Shown piece after piece: positions 24,702-38,000 of a DNA stretch of 64,000 nucleotides (within the stretch, counting starts at the first letter, position 1; each line of letters opens with the position of its first letter). Under the pieces are notes generated by a model. The model was not told the DNA's origin, did no database searches, and was given only the letters and a program-made list of their open reading frames with translations. The stretch covers positions 186,001-250,000 of the forward strand of contig NW_026570281.1 of NCBI RefSeq assembly GCF_019649055.1, in the 5' to 3' direction. A program made the translations under genes and the position numbers. The stretch is from Paramacrobiotus metropolitanus (Eukaryota > Tardigrada > Eutardigrada > Parachela > Macrobiotidae).

Positions 24702-27206
24702 TATCCAAGTTGGAGTCTGGAAGCCGGACAGCGCACAGTGTTGTAGAACAATTCGGCTTTGTGAACGCGATGGAATGTGATTGTATTCACTAATTTTTTT
24801 CTAGATTTCATATTGAACCGTTTATTGATATTCGTTCCGCAACTCTCGACATGCGTGGAAATGCATGTTTTGCTCAAAGCCTACCTAGGAAACACCCGTA
24901 ATTCTAGAAAAATTCCCCAGATGTTGCTTTATTGATATATATACGATTTCGTTCGGTAAGTGCATGTATACTGCACCAAATGACAAAAATGCAAGCACTG
25001 TAACTCTACACGACTGAAAAAAGAAACTTGAAAAGCAACCGAACCCCCTATTTTCCCGTACATTACATACCCTACATTTAATAATAATTATGTACGTAAG
25101 CTATATGTACCTCGTGTCCTCAATGTCCTTCATGTAAGTACTGTACCTATTGCACGGGGTGTACTGAATGCGCTAATCAAGTTCGTACTTACTTTGCAGA
25201 AGTTACTAAGTTGTAGTTTGTTACACTTGGGACGTTTCGAATATGAATGCACGTCTGCAACGAATTGGCTAAACAAACAAGCAACCATGTTGTGTCAAAG
25301 TGAAAATAGTCAAAGTTCTGCAGTACTTAATTTGCAATACTCGTACAGCTGTAATTAATACATGGAAAATTACGAAGGAATCTAATAAAAATGAAAAACT
25401 ACTCTATGGCTCTGTGAAAGCGCTTCCTCGTGTCAGCGGTAGAATGCCAAAGGCTGCAGCACCTACCATGTTAGTGCATGCAATAAACATTATCTGAATC
25501 ATTTATGCAGTATCATTCGCGTTCTGTACAGTAGTGTGTGAAACCGGTGTTCAGTTGACTGCAGTATTGCCATTCGCGAACTGTAGTGCACACAAACTAA
25601 TAGTCAAATGACCTTTTGTGATGCCATTAGCCAAAGTGTGATGTGGACTGTAGTGACAATAGTGTTTTGTTGTGAACTGTGGTGGCATTAGCCCAAGCAT
25701 TGTACTTCGACGTTTTTCGCATTCCGGACACTTCCGCAATATGGCTTCGCGTACCGGACAACAAATCTGCATATAGAGACATGGCATCCTCGTTGTTCTA
25801 CATGACGAAAAATTTTCAGAAATTGACTGCGTGATAATTATTGTGTTTATGCAAATTGTAATATAAGTTTTCTAATGTGGAACAACACAGAGAATTCCGT
25901 GCCTCTAGATCTGGTGTCCGGTTGACGCGAAGCCATATTTGTGGAAATGTTCGGAATGCAAGAAAAGTGGAAGTAGACTTTATAACTACATCCCATGTTG
26001 AATTTGTTATGTTAATGTTTTTTTAGTTTTCGTAGTCTTCTCAGTTTTATACATGTGGGACACTCATATGAATGATAGGATATTGCGGGAATACGGTGGC
26101 CGGTGGAATACTTATTACGTCCATAGTTTATAATACTCGTAATGTGAATATGATCAATGCAAAGTATTCGTGACATAAATATATATAATAATCATTATAT
26201 TTTGTCGTATTACCTTGCTTGATTTAATACAGTACGTACTACAATACGTAGTGTTGTACATTGTACTACGTACCAAGAAAGCGTGACTTCTGCTGGCTAC
26301 AGCGTTTTGTTATCCCGTCGTTTTGACAAATGCACGACATTGCTATATGATCGTGTTACAAATGGAAAGCTTGCCATAATTAGGAATAGAAACTTGCTGT
26401 GGAATAATAAATTTTATTATTAATAAAACTGTACGGTTCTGGAAGCGCATGGCTGTTCTTTGTTTAGAGATGTTATTGCATAAATGCATATTACCGTTTC
26501 TCTGCCGCACATACTGTATACTAATGACATTCTGGTAGAAATATACGAATACGAATGACATATACGAATTATACGAATTGTATACGAATGACATTCTAGT
26601 AAAAATGTTATAAAATAAAAAAGGACCGCCCGGACCGGATGCTGCCCGCACGATAACGGAATTCGGACAGATGATACGACAGGAAACCGGCGAAAAACGA
26701 GCCACAGTGACACAGTCCCACAGAATACGAGTATCTTCGCCAGCGGATTAGCATCGAAATTCAACGAGGAAATGCGGCATCGATCTTGGGGACAGCGCCG
26801 ATAGGGGCAAATTTAGACCAAATTTTCTCTGTGATTAGGCCGCCTCTGTCGATTGATGCTTAATATGATCGTTTCTGAGGTTGTTGTGAAATTTTTCTGT
26901 GAACAATTGTTTTTCTTTAAATACGAATCGTTAGTGACTTACTTACTACTATCGATTAAAATATGAAAATAAAATAAATAATTAGTTTTACTTCCGTACT
27001 TCCATTGCTAAGCAGCAAACCGCCCTTGGGGTGGTAGTTGTAGTTCCTAAAACCTACGTCAAGATTTCTGCTTACCATTAGAGTAGTGGTTATTCTGAAT
27101 CCAAGCAAATGGGATTCGAAGTAAAAAGTATATCGTGTACTTCCGAATTCAGATTGTCACCGTCTGATTGTGAGCTGTTCAGTCGGGTTGATATGGTATT
27201 ATCATC
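24702..27206. other. Intergenic region between GPCR 2 and ROGDI
   Basis: This is about 2.5 kb of AT-rich DNA. It holds the GPCR 3' UTR, an inverted repeat (25720-25958, listed separately), a short ATACGAAT-type tandem tract near 26535-26590, and the ROGDI promoter side. No coding stretch is supported. Confidence 0.55.
25720..25958. repeat. Inverted repeat with ~50-bp arms and ~138-bp loop
   Basis: The left arm 25720-25768 starts CATTCCGGACACTTCC and contains ATATGGCTTCGCGT. The right arm 25907-25958 is its reverse complement, with a few substitutions and small gaps, and carries ACGCGAAGCCATAT. It resembles a foldback element or MITE end pair. No open frame lies in the loop. Confidence 0.65.
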
Positions 27207-30200
27207 ATGGAGTTGGACGAGGAGATAACGGAAGTGGACGAAATCGACGCCTTGGTAAGTGTCAGTGGCAGGCCCAGCGGACTTAGTTTGTGAAGATGAA
27301 CGAAGCTGGTCGTTTAGACTTTAGCCCGCGACTTAGTCAGCCTCACTGCGCTGGATTGCAATGGTTGCTGGTTGCGTTTTGTTCGAGCCATTATTGTTCA
27401 GGACTATAACAGAACTGCAGAAGCTTTATAATTACCGTTGTAATGCTTTTGTCTGAACCGTATATGCAGCTCGTAGCTGTAAACTGATAACGAGGGCCTT
27501 GAGGAAGGAAGGAAGGAAGGGCGCACGCCTTGCGTTCTGGTGGTTTGTGTGAAGATTAGGAGAACGGTGAATAAGTAAGGAAGGGAAGAGGTGGGATGAG
27601 CTATAGCTACTGACTGGGGTTGAGGCAGCGATCCAGTATCCAACTGCAGTCCGTGGCCGTGGCCAGATCAGGCACGAGCGGTGGGCTGGTGCTGTCTGTC
27701 CGCGTCGTTATGGCACAGTGTTGGACGTGCCAGTACCGTGGGGAGCTGCCACAGTCACTGATCACCGCTCACCCCTTTGGTTTCAAGCCAAAGAGCGCAT
27801 GCGCCGCCTTCGTTAATCGCGGCGAAGCCACGGACCTGCTGGTGCTGGATGAAATGCAACAGCGAAAAATATGAATCATATGATAGACGGTCACAGACCT
27901 AACGGCTAACATCTGCTGTATTAACTTGGCACGGGTAGTAGTACGTGTTACTAATTGCACTCTTACCGAGGCGGCCGTTATTGCAGGAGCGCGAATACCG
28001 TTGGTTCCTCCGCACCGAAGTCCGACCGCAAATCGGCTACCTACAGGGAATCCTTACGGTAAGCTACTGACAGTGCTCAGCCGCTCACTCACTGCCTTTC
28101 ATTTGTGTAATCAGTAGTCCCTTCATCTTTCAATTCTCCCGTTCCCTATGGCTGGCAACTGCATGGGCTGTCTATGATTGTCCATGCCTGTTGGCTGTCC
28201 CGTTCAGACTCGTCTCTGTTTTTCCCTTTCGACTGACCGTAGTAGGCTGCTAGCTGCCGTAAGCGGACGCTCACTGTCACGCGCGTGTCTTCACTCGTCT
28301 CTTAAATTTTTTTGCTGTATTTAATTCTTTTAATTAAATACAACATAAGAATTTGTATTTAGAATATCAGTGTTAATAAGGGATAATACTACATGTGCAG
28401 TCACAATCATCAGCGCTGCATCAGCCTGCATGTGTTTTCTTCAGGAATGTAAAGAAAGGCTTCCACCTGCTTCCTTCTCAGGTATGTTACCGTATGTACG
28501 AACGATTCAGTAAATTGTACGGTTTAATATTGATCGGCTACGGTAAATTGATTTTTCGTAATTAGTTTTTCACTTTCGATCAGTACTGTACACGTAATTT
28601 TATTGAGTAATATTTCTTTTCAAGCCTGCATTTGTGTAACGTTGGGCTCCGCTTAGGATGTTTCTTGTCTGGACTCCACATGTGTAGTTGTTCGCTTGAT
28701 ACAAATTGTGTTTTATTTCCTTCTCTACATTATTCGCATACGGGTCACCGGCATTGTGCACAGATTGTTAGAAAATGAAGTACTTACCGGTACTTGTACT
28801 GGAACCGCGAGTATTTGAAGAGTATTATTTGTTGTGATGCAGATCGTCAGAAGAATCCCCGCGAAGAGCGCTTCGTTGTCAGCCCGACCAAGTGAGTATC
28901 AATCGTCTTGTCGTGGCCCTGCTGGGCGCAGTGGCGGCGTGTCAGCCGATGTGGCCTCTAACTGTTTCTGGTTGTTTGTGGCAGTGGCGGAGATTTTTTG
29001 AAATGCATCGTCACATTGACCGGAAGCCGCATCACCGCGGCGGTAAGTGCAGTTCCAGAGTGCAGTGATATATTTGAGAGACAGTGGCTTGAAGTTCATT
29101 GGCTTTCCAGGACGTGACATTTAGGATGGCCACCGCGAAGAATCCCGGCCAAATGATGAAGTTGGGTATTCCGCCGGAAGCTCCCTACCAACTGCAGCAG
29201 CTGCAGGACGCTCTTAATGCGGTCAGCGATGCGCTGGCCCACCTGGCGGCGCAGGATGCCGAGTACGAATTCCAGACGGCCGAAGAAGTTATCAAGGTTA
29301 ATGCTATAGCTTGTCGCAGCTTCCTCACTTGTCAGGATGCAGGGCGCATTTTATTTGCTTGTAGTTCAACATGGTTGCTCATTGCTAATCCATTTCTTTT
29401 GAATGAAAATGGATGTGAATGTGAAGTTTTTTGGTGTGACCTTGCAGATTATCCAGCCGGCTATGGCGCAGCTGTCGCAGGCGCGTAGTACCCTGATCGT
29501 CCCCAAGAAGCGTTCCTTCGACGAGCTGAAGGGGGCCTTCCACCGGCGCCACTTCGTGCCGCCCCTGCCGGCCGACATGTCCGCCAGCTTCTACCTGCAG
29601 GCCCACAAGCTCGTCTTCGCTCTGTACCAGATCCTCCCGGGAACTGGGAAGTTCGACTGCTATCAGGTGGGTGCTGATATCAGATGGGTGTTATCTTGTC
29701 CTACAGCGGCAACTGAGCGGGGTGGCGCGTCGTGTCATTGGGTCCCGAGAAGTATCCTAGCGATGCTGCTGGTTTGCGTGAACCTGCGGATATTGTCGCT
29801 GCACTGGATGGTTAAGCCATCTTACAGCAAAAGCCTGTTAACGAGCAGCGTGCGTGTGATGCTGAGCGGAAGTATGTGTGCTAAGGATGGTTTGGATGAT
29901 TGCAGGGCGAAGTGTCCATTCCGTGGCTGACGGAATCGCTGGTGCTGTTGACGGTGGCCCTGCAGACCTGCCAGCAGCTGCTCGATAAGGTACCGATCAA
30001 ATAATAATTATTGAATCGAAACTGCCGCTGTCACCTTGATTCATGTTTACTAAAATCAATATGTGAAGAATGCGGGAATAGACAATACAAGTTTACAATT
30101 GGCATTTACTGTACAAATGATAAACAAAATATCGAACTTCTAAAAAATAAAAACAGGTTCCTCGAGATTGTCAATGCTCTTAGGCATTGGTTAAGTTTTG

Positions 30201-30662
30201 TTACCGTCGACGCTAAAACAGTGTTCCTGCTCCTTAGATAGGGCAGTTTTTGCATCGCCGTTACCGTCCGTGTCATGTTTGACAATGAGTTACTTAATGG
30301 GGCCAGATTTGATTGGAATTTTCTTGAGCGATTGATGTAATTATGAACACAATTTAATCAGTCACGATATCACGACGACAAATTTTTTCGACGCTGCCGG
30401 TGAGAACTGACAAGTGTCGTGCAGGTCGTTTCGTACTTACCGTTATCTGATATAGTATGGATTTTGTTTGGCAGTAGTCTAAAGCGGCTTTGGCGCCGTT
30501 TCATTATAGCGCAGCATTTGCCGCGGTCGATCGAGAAAGAAATCCGGTTAAAGGAAGATATGTTTATTCGCTATTCGTTTATTCGACATGTCAGTTGTCG
30601 ACGTTTTGCAGATGAACATTTTCATGCAGAATCTCGACCTTAGTCCCAAGCCCTTCGATTGA
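27207..30662 (+). CDS. ROGDI: ROGDI homologue (leucine-zipper domain protein)
   Basis: Homologue of ROGDI, the all-alpha/beta protein mutated in Kohlschuetter-Toenz syndrome and associated with V-ATPase regulation (RAVE/DMX complexes). Exons are 27207-27254, 27987-28058, 28445-28481, 28843-28891, 28985-29042, 29111-29296, 29448-29666, 29906-29989 and 30612-30662, giving 267 residues (human about 287). Matches to the family in order are EREYRWFLRTEV near the N-terminus, CIVTLTGSRI, YQLQQLQDALNAVSDAL with EFQTAEEV, the ARSTLIVP segment, FVPPLPADMSASFYLQAHKL, and near the end IPWLTESLVLLTVALQTCQQL. All junction phases agree. Exons 3-5 are only 37-58 nt. A GGAA microsatellite sits in intron 1. 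It is convergent with the SLC18B1-like gene. Confidence 0.92.
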
Positions 30663-32007
30663 ATGGATTGAGCCCTTAGTGGGGTCGCATAGACTGGCGA
30701 TCCCGTGAAGCTGAAGCGATACGGATCGCAAACGTTGCCTGCTGGTTGTGGGGGTGTCGTTCCGGTGGTTGATTAATTGTTAGTGCCGTGGTATGGTCTG
30801 TCTTGTTCTGTCATGGTTTTGAAGTGATTCCGCATAATCAAAAGCGGCTGCGTCCGTCCGCATTGAGACCGGTGGATGCAGCACGTGTGTAATGAGTGCC
30901 AAATATGCGGCGTCGCAAATCAAACTGCTCCTTTTGCGTACTTGTCTATGTCACAAATGCTGCTGTGTGATTTTTGTCGATCTGACCTGGTATGTGTCTG
31001 TAACTTTGTGTAATTAACGTTCTCCGTCACTATTGCATTCCCATTTGAATTGATTAAAGGTTAAGACTTGATACGTGATGAAATCATGAATACTATGTTA
31101 GTATAAAATGACCATCAATCGGATATTGGGAGTCCATATCTTCGGTCTTTACTCTTCACTTCTTCCCGTATCAGTCCCGAGTTAAACGTCAGCATAGCCA
31201 AAAGGGAAATGCAGGCTGGATGTACCTGTAGTCAGCAGAAGCTGGACACACATGACTGGTTAGTCCACAGTGCTCAGCCTGCATCTCTTTGGTAGCGCGT
31301 CCGGCACAGGCAAAAGGAACTGACCTGCCACAGTGCTACTGTTGCGTGTTCCGACTGACCGTCAGAAACTGTCGCGTTCGCTCCCGATTGCATCCTGTAC
31401 AGAGCTATACGACTAATCAGCTACTCGTTATGTGAAAGCTTTCAGTCATACGAAACGGTTGACAAATGCTAAACTGCTTAGCAGTCACTTACTCCTCAGT
31501 CGATAACTCGATGAAGAAGCGTCCTCCCATGAAAAATCGGACATTCTCATAACACCATACTGAAATATTTAATTGAATACTTCTACTCATAAATACGCAA
31601 GCAAAGAAAACAGATCACAGCCTATAGGCCAATGGCCGGCAAATAAAACAAAATAAAACCCACGGTATAAAAAATGCAGAAAAAAATTTCCGCTGAACAG
31701 CCAACGCGTTCGGCAGAACCCCCACAGAGTATACTTCGTCGTTAGCAAATAGCTGAGTGAAAGAAAAGAATGAAAGAGCTATAAATCAATCACCAGTTAA
31801 GAGAAAAGCACCAATTAACAACGCCCCAGTCCAAGAGCTCAGGCAGGTGCAGGAGAACAAGAGCAAGAGTCGGTAAATCAGGTCCAAACGTACTGTCGTG
31901 TGCTGAGAAGCAGAGGAACTAGTGGAGAACACGGTATCAAGGGGACCTCAATCAAGGAGAGACGGAGGATGCACGCGAACCGCCACAGCCATTTGTCCCA
32001 TCCTTCA
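30663..32007. other. Intergenic region between convergent ROGDI and SLC18B1-like genes
   Basis: This is about 1.3 kb holding the two 3' UTRs. A pair of imperfect inverted 20-mers (around AATGCAGGCTG at about 31210 and CAGCCTGCAT at about 31277) could form a hairpin. Nothing coding is seen. Confidence 0.55.
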
Positions 32008-35000
32008 TCAGGCCGCCATCATGAGGGGCGACGTCTCGTCCAAGTCCTCCTCGTCGTCCGGCACGCCCACGAAGAGGGCTCTTTTGCGGGAAGCCTTGCG
32101 CATTTCGTGCATTAAGTACATCACCGTCACAAACACCTGCGAGTGCACAACAATCAAATGACGTTAACTATCAGCAGTGGTACAGTGGTACTGGCACATC
32201 CATAGCGTAACATCCGACCAGCAACGATCCCTACTAACCAGTAACAACTCCCAGTAACTCACCATACGATATGTTCTACTACGCACAGACATTGCGCACA
32301 CCATTTTCACCGCACACAGAAATGTTGCTGACACTTACCACAATCAAATTCAGGAAGGCGATGCCGGTCACTGTCCAGCTGAAACCGTACTCCTCCACTG
32401 CGAACCCACCCACCGACGGCCCCACGAAGGCTCTGCAAAAAGCTTATTTCGTAACAACATTTATCACTATTACCAATACCGTAAGCATATATACTCGTAT
32501 ATTCCACTTTTACGCAAGATAGCCGACTTGCGTTCGGTCACGATGACGCCTATCTAAGCAAGCGTAAAGCGAAACACTGACAAAATAACCGAACAAAACC
32601 GGGGATCGCAAGCGACTGCCTGTTATCTATCCTCCTCAAGCAGCTGCTCAACAGGTACGGTTACCGCGCTATTAACTGAACTGCCAAAATATGTTCACTG
32701 TTAACTTATCCATGTGCATGTAGCTACAAAAAAACGGAGCGACCACGCGCACGTCATTTTAATCCCAAGCGTGCATTTACAACCGTTCTTCGATCATCAA
32801 CAAAATTCACTGCTCGTCTAGCACCACGCTATCACCCTAGTCGATGCAACAATCATGCACCGCCATCTACAATGTTTTTAAGTTTTAAATACACCACCAA
32901 GATTTAACCACATCACCGAGATTTGGCTCTGAGCCTCTGACCACCAATAATGACTCACGAGAACACCATAAACCTATGGCTGCAGCTGACAGTTAGCCGG
33001 TTGCAGTCGGCATGAAGACTAGAAACCCAGTCAAGGCTCTGGTGTACTGAATATCGTTGCAACTTTCGACAAGCCGAATTTTCGTCAAAATAAACCATAC
33101 AGCGCCGTCACCTTGGTGAAAGTTTGGATCTGAACACATAAGCAGTTTGGCCAGTGAATGCGCATGACACCTGTAGCACAGGAAGGAGAAACTTCAGTCA
33201 ACTGGAAGTGGGATTATAAACAGTTCTGCGTCTGTCCGGCTTTCCACTTCGTCCAGCGGGAAAAGAACAATCCACGAAGAAGGGAACCACACGAATGGCA
33301 CACATACAAACAGAGATCGGGCCGTTTGGCCCTGAGCGGCACTGCACTGAACGGCATTCATTTTCATCCATCCGTTCACTTCGTTTCACTGCGCTGCCTG
33401 TTCAGCGCCTTCACCCGATTCCCACGACACTGTTCGAGTGACCGGCCAGCCGGCAGTCGTCGAAGTAGGCGGTGGTGTCATAGTAATACAGCCGACATAG
33501 CACCACGTTGTTGTCGTAGCTCATCTCCGCCACTTTGGTGTCGGGATTGACCGACGCCTTGAACGTGTACACGCCCGCCTTTACGTCTGTCAGATCGATC
33601 CACTGGCAGTCCACGTCGTGTTTGTAGATGTCAAAGCATCCTGCAAAAAGTCACAGCTGCTCACCGATCTGCAGGCTTGTACCATTTTCACGGATGTACT
33701 GATCATAAAACCATTATGTGGCATCGGAAGCACAAACCAATATCTGTTACTTGTATTTTATAATAGCAAACACCGGCTGCCTAAAAGTTCGTTTATAGCA
33801 TAAACTACTTTATACTCTATCGTAACATATCGCCTGGCTGTTGATCTGTCCAAACCAAGCCGATACGGCAAAGAATAACTGAGGACAGCCAGATCACAAG
33901 CATCACAAATAAGTTTTCCTTACCGACGGAAATGCCCTGATCGCCGAAGTTGGCACAGTTGTACTTCTTCTGCCAGGCCTGGTCACAAGCGTTGTCCTCC
34001 AGGCAGAAGCTGGCCTTGTGTCCCTCGGCCACGCGTCTTCCCTGCTCGTCCAGGATGTCGAAGTGAGCAAAGACCTCCATCGAATGGTAGTGCTTGTGGC
34101 AGGCATGCCACTGCCAAAGGTGCTTGGGAATGAAGGAGACAAAGTCGGCCTTGCCCACGTTCTTCGTGGCCAGCGTGAAGCGCAGCAGGCGGCGCGTAAT
34201 CCAGGGGAAGTTACGGGCCTTCTGGTCCAGCTGGTACGCCGAGGAAGACAAGCAGTTCTCCTCCATAGCGCAAGTCAAGTAAAACATAGGCTGGTCTTGC
34301 AGGTACACCGAGCTCATCAGAAAATCCATGTCCGGTACCAGGTCCGGCAGCTCAGTGCTGCACATAACGCCGGCGATGCTTTCTCGGCCGCGACACTCCG
34401 CTTGCCCTGCTTGCGGGTCCTTGTGAAGGCATTCCACCAGGTTCTTCTCGTGGCCGTTACAGGCCACTCCACTCAACACTACCGCCCGCTGCGGCCCCGT
34501 GAACAATACGTTCTGAATGGCCCGTGAACCCACTCCCAACCCCAATTGTCGGCACACCACATCTGTCTCTTTCAGTGACCAGCCGTTCCCACAAATGACG
34601 CCCCACTCGCCGGCGCCATCCCAACGCACTTCCACCCTTCCCTCGCGATTATTCCTCCCACCGGCCAAGCGCAGCTGAAAGCGTCGCCGATCGGAGAGGA
34701 GAAAAATGTCATTGGCCAGCGGAATGGGGTTTTCATCGGCGATCAGCATCGGTGTCGGACGCACTGTAGTCTTTGTTGTTGGTGGGCGTGGTGTTGTTCT
34801 TGTAGTAGTTTCGATAGCAGTTGTCGTAGTGTGCCCGCCCGTTCGCGGCGGCGAGCGTCTCGGAGCGGAATGCGTGATGTAGGCCCGATTAGGTCTGGCC
34901 CTCGGCTGCGTCCCGTTACTGATCAGTCTGGCCTTGCAAATGACACCGGCCGCCTCCGAAGTGTCGCATTCCTCTCCGCTGCCCCACCCATCCGAACGGC

Positions 35001-38000
35001 AGCTTGTCAGATTGCGCTCGTAGCCCCAGCATTGTACATTGCTCAGCCAGATGTGCCCGTGTGTTAGACCGAAGCGGGAGGCGGTTGTGGCAAAGTCCGA
35101 GCGTGGAAAGCCCAGTTGCCGACAAAGGACGGTAGCGTCACGCAAATCCCATCCGTCGTCGCACACATAGCCCCACCGCCGGTCGTGATACACCTGCACG
35201 TTGCCCTCAAACTCAGTCGTGCCTCCCACCAACCGCACTTCTCCGTCTTCCGGCTGGCACGACACCAGAGTGACCAACAGTAGTTGCAGATAAATCGCTC
35301 CTTCGAGAAATTTAATAAGGCACACACGGCTCATTTTTTAAACAAATCCACTGGCCACAAGGGTGTATATTTCGCTATGGAAATTGGATCAAGTGGAATG
35401 CACGACTATCACAAGTTCAAGCATGACATGACGGTGGAAAGAAGCAGGCGCCCGATCTTCTCACTCTCACTAACACGCTTCACAACCAATAAAACCCATC
35501 TTCTGTCGTTTAGCCATCTTTAAATGTCTTACGCCTGTGCTGACGCGTGCTGCTTCTCAGCTTCGTAATGAGCCTTCTATCGGTATTGACGCTAACGCAT
35601 GGTGGCTTTTTTGGCCAGAATGATTGATGAGAAGCTATGCGTAACCCGGAATTTGTCACTAAGTACACTTCCTGCACCGATAACTCTTTTTCTATCGGCC
35701 TCTCTCTCTCTTTCTTCTGTTCTCCTGCGCTTAATCCAGCAACGGCAGTACACATCTGGCCACAGCTGGCTGCGCCTGTGCCTGCGGCTTGGCCAATATC
35801 GCCGCTTCCGCCAGAATCCAAGGCAAACATAACGGTAACTGGCGATGCATGAACTGCCCCGTCAGAAACTTGAAAAACAACTGTACAAGCAGTTAAAAAC
35901 CCTGCTGCATGTACAGCACCTAACCAGCCCTCAGTCAAACGGTGAGTGACTCAAAACCAACGCATGCAGTGCCAAATGACACCGAATCACTGTCACCATC
36001 CAAAACAACGGAAGACATGAAGTAATGTAACATCACAGAAAAGCGCAGTACAGCTACCCATCTTTTAAAACAGGTAACCAAGACCATAAGCAATCAAAAC
36101 TAATAACCAACATTACCACTTTTATCTTACTAACTGCACTTTCACAGAACTTGCAACTTGCTTTTGAATATCTAATGAAATTACTTGATGAAGCGGCTTA
36201 TGGCTTCTGGTCATAACTGATTACCACATAATAATATTTTTTCAAAAACGAAATCTATTAATTTGGTAAGTACAACATATTAATAAATACCTAAAACCAG
36301 ACTGAATGTAGTTTCTTTTGCAGCACTAGTAGGGGCCATTACCCGCGTTCATAATTATTATGATACACGGATGACGTCGTCAGGTCTAAAAATGGATATT
36401 AGGTGTAAATAAACAAACCAAAGCAAGTTGCTATCATTGCATCCTGGCAGCTTCTTTGCTTCGCAGGCAAACAAGATGCTATATTAAGCCCGGCTACACG
36501 AAACCTGACAGGCCGCGTTTCACCAACGCCAACTCATCCTGTGTTACAAATAAATGTGCTGACACTCCTAGCAGCGTAATTCATAAACTGACTGCATAAC
36601 GGCCAAAAATAAATTTACGCGAATCTCACGTGACGACCATTAGGATTTACGAGGTGCGAACGTGATGCAAACATGACAAAAACCGTCAAAGATCTGATTC
36701 TCCCTAATTTACCGAGTTATGTCAAAGTATCCGTACCTACCATTGTAATTAATCTATCAAATCAACACCTGGTCGAAGAAAATAAGTAACGAGCAGACAA
36801 CGCAGGTTACTGGCGCCCCTTCACTTACCCCAAAGCAGTGGCTGAACTCAAGGCTCCCGAAACAAGGCCATGCGTCTCGAAGTTGTCTGGAAATCCAGCA
36901 TTTCTAAGGAAATAAGTAATTGTCTTCAACAGCCACAAACCATAACATGACACCACCGAACGCCCAAATCAACAGGAGGAAAGCGAAATACAAGGCAGCA
37001 CTACGTACATAGTCGCCTCCAAATTTTTACCAAACGGGGGAATCAGCTGGCCGCATGTTCCCAGTCCCAGGATGATGTTGGCGATGATCAGCACCCAAAG
37101 CTTCCTGTGTACAAGCAACGAATTTAGCTTCTAGCCTTCTAGTGTATCAATTTTAGGTTATTAATAAGCACTTCTCAATCATTCCATAAACGAATAACAG
37201 CAATTTTCTTGCATATTAAACTTTGCAAATATATTGTTAAGAACGTTAGGTAAAGCAATGGAAAGGAGTCGCGGAATATACGCCAACACGCACAGCCAAG
37301 CGGAAGCCTGTGGTACTGTGAAACTAATGAACACACTCTGCACTTACCCCTGCAAATGCATAAAGGGTGCCGGTCCCATGAAGAGGTAGCAACTGCCGCT
37401 GATGATAGCCCCCAACGTGATGAACTCTAGCGCCCGGCCTCGACGATCCACGATGACACCAAGAAAGGGCGCGCAGATGAAATAGAGCACACTAGGCAGG
37501 AGGAAGATGGCCCCCACTAGTCCCGGGGAGATGTGGAACTCCTCCAAATGCGGCCCATACCTGAGGAATGAAAAAAAACATGTTGAGATTAAAGACTGTG
37601 CCGTCAGCAATACGATTATACGACACCCGCAATAAATGACTAACATGGCGTCCAAGAATCCTAATCCAAGCGTGGCGGTAAAAACGGACAGCAGCGTGAT
37701 CCAGACGCCCGGGATGGACAGATACTGGCGGTAGGAAGGGCTGTCCTCCTGCGAGGGTTCGGCGTGCTGCATGGAAGGTACCAGCAGCCAGGAGGCGATG
37801 CCCACTAACAGCACCACCGAGCCCAGCACCGCAAAAGGCAGGATGAAGCCGCCTAGCTGGTAGAGAAGGCCTCCGATGGGCGGCCCCAGGGTGTAGCCCA
37901 GGCCGTTGAAGGTCTCACAGGCGCCGAAGATGGTGGAGATGGCAGTGGGGAACTCGTTGGCGATCACCGTGAAGGATGCTAACACCCAAAGGACTCGCGT

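Noticed and set aside
33158-33550. 130-codon plus-strand frame
   Set aside because: Antisense overlap with the last LOXL exon and its 3' UTR; no protein features.
35510-35938. 142-codon minus-strand frame upstream of LOXL
   Set aside because: Low-complexity (CT-rich on plus strand), no family motif, no signal of splicing into LOXL, whose ATG at 35334 directly precedes a signal peptide.
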